64,000 bases of DNA. Origin: Eutreptiella sp. 'Long Island Sound 2002' (taxonomy: Eukaryota; Euglenozoa; Euglenophyceae; Eutreptiales; Eutreptiaceae). The translations under genes and the position numbers were made by a program. Positions 55,974-64,000 of this stretch are shown here, piece after piece. Where the stretch lies: the NCBI GenBank assembly GCA_964036045.1, contig OZ038378.1, forward strand, positions 17,989,348-18,053,347, read 5' to 3'. The first letter of the stretch is position 1. The number at the start of each line of letters is the position of its first letter. Under the pieces are notes generated by a model that ran no database searches, was not told the origin of the DNA, and saw nothing but the letters and a program-made list of their open reading frames with translations.

Positions 55974-57881
55974 GTAAAGAAGGTCCCTACCAGGACCGGC
56001 CCCCGCTGTGCCCCTTCCGCCTGTAACCCCTGCTGACTTGCTCCTGATCAACGATTGCATTTATCAAAATCCAGGGTTCCAATTCCAAAAATATAGAAAA
56101 TACTATCCTCCTTCAACCCTGAACAGCAACCAGATCCCACAAATACAGCAATAGCCCAATTCACAATCCAATACGGGCTGCGGGCTTCCGTTCAGCACAC
56201 CGGTCGTCTCACGGTGGCGGGCATGTACAAGAATTGCACCAAAGAGGAAAGCCCTGAAATTGGCATATTAACACAAATAAAGCATAGTTGGGGAAAGATG
56301 GAAACTTATACAATCACAGCCATAGACCCCTCATTCCCTGGACTCAAGACCTTCCCTTGACTCACCAACATGATGCCCTGAACCCGGTCCAATAAGATGG
56401 TTAAATGCCATATGTCAAAAGTCATTACATAAACCCCAAAAATGTGTTCATCCCAAGCCTCTAAATCCTAGCCCAATAGGGGAGGTGGCGTGTCATGGCC
56501 TAGAGTGGCACTCAGGACCATGCCCTACCCACATACCATGCATATAACACATACCCTCAAAAGTGGCTCCCACCATGGTATGCCATGCCCCTCCATGGAC
56601 ATAACTTCACGTTAGAAATACGTGGGAAACCAAGGAAAGTATCTATGCAACCCCAACACTCATGCGGTACACTCGAAAGTCGCAATAAAATATTCGGTTG
56701 CACGGTCCAAGAGTTATACATCACTTTCTACCCTCTTGACCATTATCCCTTGCTACACCGGGCACGTGTACACACCACAGGCGTTTGATGCTTCCTAAAT
56801 TAAGTTGAGACTAAGGCGCTTGCAACCCAACCTTTCTTTATTCTCTTTCCTCACACTCGCGCGTAGATATGGCCCTTCAAAGTGGTCCCACGATTCACTT
56901 TTGTTTCCCTTATATCTCCAAGTCAAATGGGTGGCAAGTATAAGGGAAACCTGATTCGGGCATAGGGAAAAGAGTATGACCACTCGAAGAAGACCAAATC
57001 AAGTGCGGCGATGTCGAAGTCAAAAATCCGATTTCGACATCGCGAAAAATTCAGAATAAAATTTCGAGTGCATATTTAGAAAATTCTGGAAGCAACGAAC
57101 CCTTTACTGATGAAATCTGACCCTTCATCGGGGTTTCCGCCAAAATATCTGGAAATAACAGTTAACCAATCGGTGAACGCAAAATCGCGAGCCAACTGAC
57201 AGTCGCCGATACATTGACCATCAGAACGAAAGGCTGAAAAATTACGGAAACGTTATGATAATAAAACCCTGTTGATTCCTGATATTCTGATATATAAATC
57301 TCCGCTGGCGGCGCCTCGGTACTGATTATGGCCGCTCGTAGCCGGAATGGCCAAACCTATCACACTATCACATCGGGTTAGTTCAGGTGGACGGGAGAGT
57401 ATGATATCAGCCAATGGCGGCTTGCCGGCACATAGATACACACCCCAAGTGACCCGGAGATGGCCACGGGGGTCCGAACCGGCTTCACCCCCCTTCTCAG
57501 AGCGTTGTTACCGTTCGGAAGTCATTGAAGAGGGGACGGGAGGACCTCAATGGGCTCCAACCCCCCCCCCCCATGTCCCAAGGACACATGGAGACCCCAC
57601 ACACGTCGTAGGCGTCCCCCATGCCCCAAGGGAGGGGTGAGGACACTGATAATCAGCGCCCTACGCCATATTCGGTCTCCTCTTGATCTACAACATGGAC
57701 CAAGGGGATCAAAGATAGAGAAACGTCGTCGGTCGACCTAAATAAGTATACCACAATGAAATATATATGTGGAGATCGAGTGAAGGGGGTATATGGCCGA
57801 TCAAGGCCGAAAAATCCCCGGATGAACGCCCTCACCCGTCTCCTCAATCACAGAAACAAACAAAATGCCAAGGGGGATCCA
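55974..57881. other. Unrecognised non-coding DNA, including the probable A2 3' LTR region
   Basis: No gene recognised in 1.9 kb. A run of 14 C at 57,560-57,573 (G-run on the minus strand) lies downstream of the A2 pol end and could be the A2 polypurine tract, but an LTR could not be delimited. A perfect-looking inverted repeat is annotated separately. Confidence 0.5.
57008..57043. other. Inverted repeat (14-bp arms)
   Basis: GCGATGTCGAAGTC and GATTTCGACATCGC, complementary except one position that would be G-U in RNA, with an 8-nt loop. No poly-T follows. Function unknown. Confidence 0.55.
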
Positions 57882-59829
57882 TTACGGTGCTACAGCAGCA
57901 ACCAAATGGACCAACACGTCCTTGACATCCAAAGAAATATTCTTTTTCTTCAGGTAGTCCATCCAGACCGTGGTGTACCTCGGCACAAAACTGCTCGGAG
58001 GCTCCCACGAATCCCTGGATGCGGCGAATCCCTTCCAACGGACTTTATAAAGCGTACCCCAGGCGTCCCCGGGTCCGGCTTGTCCGCCAGGATCTTCTCA
58101 GCGGTGAAGTCGTCGTCCTCACCCTCGTCGTCCGAGTCCACATCGCCGGCCGTGAACTCGAAGGTGACGGGACGTCCGCTGGGGTCTGGTGCTCGGGGAC
58201 GAAGCTGGGTATGGTCGCGGTCCAGGATCTTGTTATCCCCCACACGAACCGGATACACATCCTGCCCGACCTTCCGCACGATTACCCACGGCACATACCA
58301 AGATGCCTGCCGATGCCTGGACAGGACATCCTTGTGGTGCCGCTCCACCCACACGGTGTCTTGGAGAGTATACTTCTGGACTTTTCCCTGCTTGAAGTAC
58401 TTGGCCCTCTTGTCATGCTCGTCCTGAAGTGCCTTGCACACCTTGGCCGCCGTGTCGTCCGCCTCAGCCATCATGGCGTTCGCATCCCGGGCCACTTTGC
58501 CATGGTTCAACCACGGGAGAGTGCGTGACACTCGATCCCGTAGGAACAGGATGCGATGGGGCGACAGTCCAGTGGGCCCCGGAAGGTCGTGATACGCTTG
58601 GAGTACCCTCCACAGCGAATTGTACCAATTCCGGCCCGGTTCGTTGATGTGCAGCTGGCGGAACTTCTCGAACATCTGCCGCCCGGCCACCTCAGCCCGG
58701 CCATTCGACCGGCTGTGGTAGGCCACGGTCTTGGCGTGCCGAATCCCCATGTGCTTGCACATCGTCTTGAACCACGTACCCACGAATTGACTGCCCAGAT
58801 CGCTGCAGATGACAGCCGGGACATCAAAAATCGTCAGCCAATGCCTGATCATGGCATTAGCGACGGTCTTGGCCTGCAGACCCACTCCATGCTTGTCCTT
58901 CTTGTCCTTCTTCTTGGACTTCTTGCCAGGGACCGCCACGATATACCCACTGTGCCTATCCACCGCCAGGATGACACAGTCGTAGGTCTCTCCTTCCACG
59001 GTGACCTCAGGCATGGCGAATACATCCATGGCCACGGACCGCATAGGGGCCTCCGGTATAGCCGTATACACCGGGTTGCCCGCTGTGGAGTGGTTGGGGC
59101 TCTTCGTGGCCCGACACACGGCACAGTCGCTGCAGTACCTATCCAGGATGGCGTAGTACCCCGGAGGGAACTTGAAACGCCACTCCAGGTCCTGCTGCAT
59201 CTTGTCTCGGCCAGGGTGCATGAGCTGGGCGTTGTGCCAATGGTCGATGAGCTCCTCCACTCGGTTTTCGGGCACCAGCAGCTTGTCCTTGAGGAACAAC
59301 TTGTCGTCATCCTCGGTCAAGCCCTCGGGCCATTCGTCGTCCGACGGGGCGCTCACGGCATTCCAGTATTTGCTCCAGTGTTCGGATGCCGCGTAGTCAT
59401 CTGACCAGTCCTCTGTGAGCACCGACCTGACTAGCTCTACAGGGGCCACCATCCATTGCTCGAGGGTTTCCTCTCGAATAGCTTGGACGCGGGCACCCCG
59501 GAACTTGGCCAGGTCCATACGGTTTGCCATCACCACAAAGCACTTGACCCCCTCTTGCTCCATGGCCTTCTCCATCTCGATGATGCGCTTGGCCTCCTCG
59601 GTTTCCTCGGCGTCGCCATGGCTGGATATGTCCATCCAAGCCTTGCCCGCGGGGTAGACCCATCGACTGAGGCAATCTGCCACAGTGTTGTCCTTCCCTG
59701 GGACGTATACGACGCTGAGGTCGAACTTGGCGAACGTCTCATGCCATCGGGCCCTCCTTGCCGCCGGTCCCGAGGGGGTGTCGACGTGCTCCTTGTGCCA
59801 GCTCTGCAAGGACTGATGGTCCGTACAAA
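57882..59829 (-). pseudogene. Pol of Ty3/gypsy A2: RNase H end, integrase, chromodomain
   Basis: This starts inside RNase H (CTDHQSLQSW, DNTVADCLSRW). It continues with a complete integrase: HHCC finger (HWHNAQLMHPG, then CSDCAVC) and DDE residues in VAMDVFAMPE, VICSDLGSQF and NGRAEVAGRQ. The C-terminal basic and GPY/F-type region follows. A one-base frameshift near 58,053 separates it from a chromodomain (LYKVRWKGF, RDSWEP), ending with TAA at 57,882-57,884. The integrase would insert the element DNA and the chromodomain would guide it to modified histones. The upstream part of A2 is cut off by insertion of B2 at 59,829. Confidence 0.88.
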
Positions 59830-60362
59830 TGTAAGTGCGGCTAACCCCCATCTGCTCAGATTTTAGCAGATCTGCCCCAGATTGGCTACATTTTGGTCAT
59901 TTTCTTTGCTTCGGCGGAATCGCCGCCTCGCAGCTCAGTCTCAGGATCAGACCTATATATTTCTGATATGCCGGATCTGATTCCGCGGTCCATTCTCCGT
60001 AAATCCGCCGCGTTCCGATCATTTACCTGGAATCGCCATTTGCCGCTGACGAGCGCTCGCGGGCCAGATCGGCCAAATATTTTTCACAATCGGATTTATA
60101 TAAATCTTTTCAGATAGTTTTGGACACTCAGATGTACTTAGAATAATCCGCATCAATTTTCTTCATAGACTGGGATTTTCTGCCGGATAACAATCAGCAT
60201 GGATCTTGCTTCTGTTGTTGCTGCTCTCGCCTCCGTTGGTGTCCGTGTATCCGGTTCTACCCCCAACAGCAGCGTTCAGGTCGACTCCTCGCGTGCCTGC
60301 CCCACTGGTCTTGCCAGCCCCGAGCCCTCCGGCACCTTCCACGACCCAGGGCAGCACTTTCA
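59830..60362 (+). repeat. 5' LTR of B2
   Basis: TGTAAGTGC...CACTTTCA, 533 bp. It contains the gag ATG at 60,199, so the last 164 bp of the LTR are protein-coding. Confidence 0.9.
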
Positions 60363-63234
60363 TGGTAGCAGAGGCTACCTGAATGTTGCTTCACAGCCCT
60401 TCAGTCCACAGCCCGCTCCCCAGTACGGCCCCGTAGACCCCGCCGCTACTGGAGAAGTAACGATTACGCTGCCATGGTGCTGCGCGAACGAGGCCTTGAG
60501 AGGAATGCCTTGCGCAAGCCCAAGCTGCCCAAGAAGGGCGCACATCAGCAGCTGTGGAGGCCCAGATTACCATTATGATCCCAGTCGAAATTGGCCATCG
60601 AGCAGCTGGAATCCGCCGGCCTACGCCGATGGCAACGCCCCGGTGGAGCTCACGGACCTGGCAGGTACCAACCTTCCTTACGGAGGTCCAACATTTGAGA
60701 CCATTGACGCCGATGTGAACGACATTGAGATGGGTGGTCCAGGTGAGGTACCTAGCTATAATCGACCAGCCTCTTGGGCACAATGGGACGACCATTTGTC
60801 CCTAGAAGTGACCCGTAACCTTGAGGCCCTTGAGGCCCTTTGTCTCTTAGCCACGTCTAAGCTGATCGGACAAGAAAGAATCGCCTCTGATTTTTTAATG
60901 GAATATTTTTTCCTCCTTCAGGACGAAATTAATACCAGGATGTGGTGGCGTTCTCAAGAAGATGACTCTTTTGCCATTTTTTTGCAGATCTGGAAGGCAA
61001 GCCCCTTCCCGAAAGAGAAGGGCACGGCACCTGTTCCCGGGCCCTCCGCCCCTCATCCTCCTGTTTCCATCCGCGACGATCTAGCCGCCGCGGTTGAGGA
61101 GGGAATTTTAGAGGCGGCCAGGCAGGCAAGCCTGGAAAATAGGGCTGAAGGAGCTCCCCAAGTGGACTCCTGGCTGCGGACCACCGAGATCAGCGGTCCG
61201 ACAGCCTGCTCAGGCCCTTCAGGACACGGTATGTACTGTCCTGCCGACTGCTCCTGCAGATTCCAGCGAGATGCTGAGCTCCAAACGCTCAAAGATCAAA
61301 TGCACCTCATCGTTGAAACGCTGGGAATAAAAAATCTTTTCAAGACGCACATGCGGTCTGAGGGCGCATCATCGGTGGAACAAGCAACAGAACCGTCGGA
61401 GGAGGCGACAGGAATTTTTTCAATTGCTCCTTCGGTGGACTCCAGGACCACCGATGCAAGGATTAGCAGGACCAAGCTAAAGGAAAGGGTTAAAATCTCT
61501 CGATCTGAGAGTAGGACGGCGAAGGCTAGGACTGAGGCTCAGAATGCCAAGCGAACTGCCTCCCGTACTGCCCCTCCTGCTGCTGATTCCAATGCCTTAG
61601 CCCAGCTGTTGCTCGCCCAGACCCTCGCCGGAGCTGGTGTGGCGAATGATGCCGCCAAGGTGTCTGCCATTACGGCCGGTGTTGGGCTGGATTCGCTTCT
61701 TAATCCTACGTCATTTCGACTTCGTCAGGTTGCCAAGCAACCGAAGTATAATGGGAACCCCCGACGTTGGCCTCAGTTCCAACGGGAATTTAAACTGTGG
61801 GTTAAGACTCAAAAACTCAAAGATGATCAGTTCCTGATGGCCCTCTTGGATTGCCTTGAGGGACCGCCGGCCAACACTTGGCTCAGGACGTGGAGTGATC
61901 GCGAGGATACAAGTTCCCCCCTTACCTTTGATGAGGTGTGGGAACAGCTGGAGGTACGTGGATCCCGGCTGCCAGAGGACCATTACCACCAAATGTTGAA
62001 GAATTTTCCTTCATTCTCGCGATTAATCTTGCACGAAGTGCAAGACAAAAAACAGCGCTTCTGGAATTTAGTGGAAGAAGCTGAACATTCAGGCGAAACA
62101 TTTTCTAGTGCCGAGCTGAAAAAACCGATTTTTGACAAGATCCCCTCAGAAACTGCCGCCACCCTTCGGAACAAACAGTCCGAAGAAAAGGTCAAGACCT
62201 GGTGGGCGGAGGTGGAAGGCTTCGATGCCTCTGCCAACAGGTTCTCCGTCAGGGAGGCACTTCAAAAGTGCTCCCCCACGTCCTTCACCAAGGTGAAATT
62301 CACTGAGGAGACGTGGAAAATCAAGTTTAATGAACATGAGGATCGGGACTTGTTTGTCCAAGTCCTCAACAGGGGAGTAAGCTTCCATGGCCATCGCCTG
62401 AAGGCCAAAAACTGGGTGTTTTCGTTCACCCCGAAAGAACTCTGGGAAGAGGTTGAGCGGCTCGCCGACGCCGCCAATCAGAATTTCCATGAGGGTCTTG
62501 GGGGAAACAAGAATACCCAGCAAAACACCCAAAATGGGGCCCAAAAGGGCAAAAAAAAGGTGAATGACACCCGGAATGTTCAGGATCACTGTAGCATCTG
62601 CCTTCTTCTAGGTTCTACGAACCGAGCTAAGACACATTCTACTGGTAATCACCGATGGTCTCCTTACGATCACAAGGTGATTGGTGAAAATATCAGTAAT
62701 CCGCAGAATTCAGACAGGAATGACAGACAGGTGCATGGTGGGAAGGCTGGAAAAGGGAATCCGACCCCCTCCGGTGGAAACAAAATTACTGGAGGCCCTG
62801 GCGGGTCCCAAGGCACAGGAAATCGGACTCCATCCGGCTCCGGTGGGCAGCCGAACGGCCAGAAAAACCCCAATAGCAACGCCGGAGGCGGAAATCGAAA
62901 TCCAGGCCAAACCCCTCAATCCGGTACAAACAAGGGAAATGCTCCACGATTGCAGGGTAAAGGTAAGGGAAATCCTTCGGGAACCCCCTTCTCTGGTAAG
63001 GGCAGAGGGCGTGGCGACGGTGGAGGTCCATCATCCGGCGGCCGTGGCCGTGGACGTGGAAAGGGCAACCATCGTGTGGATCAGGTCTCAGGTGCAGATC
63101 AGGTGTCCGATGCGGATCGAGATTATGTCGAAAATGCCTTGAATCCAGCAGATGATCCGCTCCAAGATGAGTGGGTCGACGAATCAGGGTGTGTTCACAA
63201 TGTTAACGCAGTCACTGGAGGTCAGAACGCCTAG
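60199..63234 (+). CDS. Gag polyprotein of B2 (intact)
   Basis: 1,011 codons from ATG at 60,199, inside the LTR, to TAG at 63,232. The first 55 residues (MDLASVVAALASVG onward) are LTR-encoded, and the frame passes straight through the PBS. The N-terminal third is Pro/Ser-rich with a Cys cluster (HGMYCPADCSCRFQ). A capsid-like helical region follows at about residues 520-760 (NGNPRRWPQFQREFKLW, LHEVQDKKQRFW). A Cys/His group HCSICLLLGS with later His residues, then a Gly/Asn-rich tail with RGRGRGKG for RNA binding, complete it. The only credible start is the LTR ATG, because B1 shows ATA at the same site and is decayed. It forms the virus-like particle. Confidence 0.85.
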   Translation: MDLASVVAALASVGVRVSGSTPNSSVQVDSSRACPTGLASPEPSGTFHDPGQHFHGSRGYLNVASQPFSPQPAPQYGPVDPAATGEVTITLPWCCANEALRGMPCASPSCPRRAHISSCGGPDYHYDPSRNWPSSSWNPPAYADGNAPVELTDLAGTNLPYGGPTFETIDADVNDIEMGGPGEVPSYNRPASWAQWDDHLSLEVTRNLEALEALCLLATSKLIGQERIASDFLMEYFFLLQDEINTRMWWRSQEDDSFAIFLQIWKASPFPKEKGTAPVPGPSAPHPPVSIRDDLAAAVEEGILEAARQASLENRAEGAPQVDSWLRTTEISGPTACSGPSGHGMYCPADCSCRFQRDAELQTLKDQMHLIVETLGIKNLFKTHMRSEGASSVEQATEPSEEATGIFSIAPSVDSRTTDARISRTKLKERVKISRSESRTAKARTEAQNAKRTASRTAPPAADSNALAQLLLAQTLAGAGVANDAAKVSAITAGVGLDSLLNPTSFRLRQVAKQPKYNGNPRRWPQFQREFKLWVKTQKLKDDQFLMALLDCLEGPPANTWLRTWSDREDTSSPLTFDEVWEQLEVRGSRLPEDHYHQMLKNFPSFSRLILHEVQDKKQRFWNLVEEAEHSGETFSSAELKKPIFDKIPSETAATLRNKQSEEKVKTWWAEVEGFDASANRFSVREALQKCSPTSFTKVKFTEETWKIKFNEHEDRDLFVQVLNRGVSFHGHRLKAKNWVFSFTPKELWEEVERLADAANQNFHEGLGGNKNTQQNTQNGAQKGKKKVNDTRNVQDHCSICLLLGSTNRAKTHSTGNHRWSPYDHKVIGENISNPQNSDRNDRQVHGGKAGKGNPTPSGGNKITGGPGGSQGTGNRTPSGSGGQPNGQKNPNSNAGGGNRNPGQTPQSGTNKGNAPRLQGKGKGNPSGTPFSGKGRGRGDGGGPSSGGRGRGRGKGNHRVDQVSGADQVSDADRDYVENALNPADDPLQDEWVDESGCVHNVNAVTGGQNA
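60363..60374 (+). other. Primer-binding site of B2 (initiator tRNA-Met type)
   Basis: TGGTAGCAGAGG directly after the LTR; it also encodes Gag residues Gly-Ser-Arg. Confidence 0.85.
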
Positions 63235-63269
63235 GGGAGCCACGAAAATCGCCCCTCCCCAGGCGATTT
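63232..63269 (+). promoter_or_regulatory. gag TAG readthrough site with potential H-type pseudoknot (B2)
   Basis: TAG is followed by GGG with pol in the same frame. Stem 1 pairs GGGGAG (63,234-63,239) with CTCCCC (63,255-63,260). Stem 2 pairs AAATCGCC (63,246-63,253) with GGCGATTT (63,262-63,269). The arms alternate (1, 2, 1', 2'), the geometry of an H-type pseudoknot like those promoting readthrough in gammaretroviruses. Confidence 0.65.
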
Positions 63270-64000
63270 CAGGCATGATCCCCAGATTCCTGCTCGACCA
63301 CTACTTGATGTAGGGTCGCTTGTCTCCTCTCCCCTGGATCCGGCAGCGGATCCTTCTGTTGTAGTGGACGAGGTTGGTGTACAGTCCAAGCACAGGGCCC
63401 GTCAGTTTGTCACAAAGCTGTGGGTCTCTGATCGCAAGGGCAATTTCCACCTCGCCACTTGTTTGTGTGACAATGGATCGGAGGTAAATCTCCAATCCAA
63501 TTCTTTCTTACCCGACGACTGCGTGTTTGAGTCGCCTCATCCTGTTACCCTCGAGGGAGTTTCTGGACATTCTCTCGCAGGTGGGCAACGCGGTTGTTAT
63601 ATATCAACTCATTTGGTCGCTCAAGACCTTTGGGAAGAAGGCAATGTGGAGGAAGTTATCCTTAAGGATGACTACTTCTATCGTGCCAACATAAAGTATG
63701 ACCTTTACTTGGGCCATCCTTGGCTTAGCAAGAACAGGGTGGCGCCCGTAGGTCATCGGCGTTGTTTTTTGCTGGAGTCAGGTCCCTTGGAGCGTCCTGA
63801 ATTTCGTTTTTTGCAAGCAGGGTTTAAAAGTGCAGAAGAATTTTTGAAGCGAAAGGTTACACCAAAATTTGGTGAAGATGTCACCATTGCAGAGGTGATT
63901 GGGAGTGCCGATTACTCCCGAGAGTTAGAATGTCTTCGTAGGGACTCCCAGCCACGACGCCGTTCGCGCTGGCACTCTTCATCCTACAGAGTTGTCGACA
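63235..64000 (+). CDS. Pol of B2, N-terminal part (partial)
   Basis: This is open from the codon after the gag TAG to the window end, with no stop. A linker (about 45 codons) is followed by retropepsin-like sequence with CLCDNGSEVNLQSN (DNG instead of DTG, as in B1), SLAGGQRGCY and YDLYLGHPWL. It then enters the segment preceding the NPPF domain (RRSRWHSSSYRVVD). There is no obvious internal start, so expression probably depends on readthrough of the TAG. Confidence 0.8.

Larger units (their letters stand above)
59830..64000 (+). mobile_element. Ty3/gypsy element B2, 5' half (continues past window)
   Basis: A 533-bp 5' LTR, PBS, intact gag and the start of pol, inserted in RNase H of A2. The putative 5-bp TSD is ACAAA at 59,825-59,829; its partner lies outside the window. 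It closely matches B1 but lacks B1's frameshifts, so it is younger and possibly competent. Confidence 0.9.

Noticed and set aside
55974-55978. Target-site duplication for element D
   Set aside because: The bases after 55,973 do not match those before 39,229, and the LINE fragment on the left does not resume on the right.

Overview
This window is eukaryotic and consists almost entirely of nested retrotransposons. No host gene, rRNA or functional tRNA could be recognised. The evidence for a eukaryote is spliceosomal-type GT-AG signals, Ty3/gypsy elements with chromodomains, APE-type LINEs, a Penelope-like element, and primer-binding sites matching the 3' end of eukaryotic initiator tRNA-Met. 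The mixed base composition, minisatellites and mixture of retroelement classes suggest a repeat-rich unicellular eukaryote or alga, but the species cannot be named from sequence alone.

Nest 1 (about 1-35,855). The outermost element is a Ty3/gypsy copy, A1, on the minus strand. Its gag runs 35,855 to 32,257 and resumes, in frame, at 1,150 to 902. It is followed by an in-frame TAG, a protease, and, after an internal deletion, an integrase fragment (656 to 1). A LINE (1,151-32,256, minus) is inserted in the gag with a 12-bp target-site duplication (TSD). That LINE was itself hit twice. A complete 10.9-kb Ty3/gypsy copy (B1, 20,337-31,235) lies in its ORF1 with a 5-bp TSD. A 6-kb strand-asymmetric retroposon that nearly lacks T (9,891-15,890) lies in its ORF2 with a 10-bp TSD. 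A 5.16-kb segment covering the LINE 3' half and the start of the T-poor retroposon is then tandemly duplicated (2,279-7,435 and 7,436-12,536). A second T-poor insert (32,893-34,431) sits in the A1 gag between 61-bp direct repeats.

Middle (about 35.9-39.2 kb). This is mostly unrecognised non-coding DNA, with a tRNA-like SINE candidate and a fragment of a second LINE (endonuclease domain).

Nest 2 (39,229-55,973). LTR element D (plus strand) has a long 5' LTR, an initiator-Met PBS, gag, protease, an NPPF methyltransferase-like domain, RT and RNase H, but no integrase catalytic core. A Penelope-like element is inserted antisense between gag and pol. It has a GIY-YIG endonuclease domain N-terminal to a divergent RT with an RYRDN motif.

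Nest 3 (57,882-64,000). A second A-family copy (A2, minus; RNase H end, complete integrase, frameshifted chromodomain) is interrupted by a young B-family copy (B2, plus). B2 has an intact 1,011-codon gag that starts inside the LTR and reads through the PBS. Its gag ends in a TAG that is in frame with pol and is followed at once by a potential H-type pseudoknot.

The main candidates for something undescribed are the T-depleted retroposons, the gag-TAG-pseudoknot-pol junction with gag starting in the LTR, the NPPF domain placed between protease and RT in two Ty3/gypsy families, and the permuted Penelope-like element.
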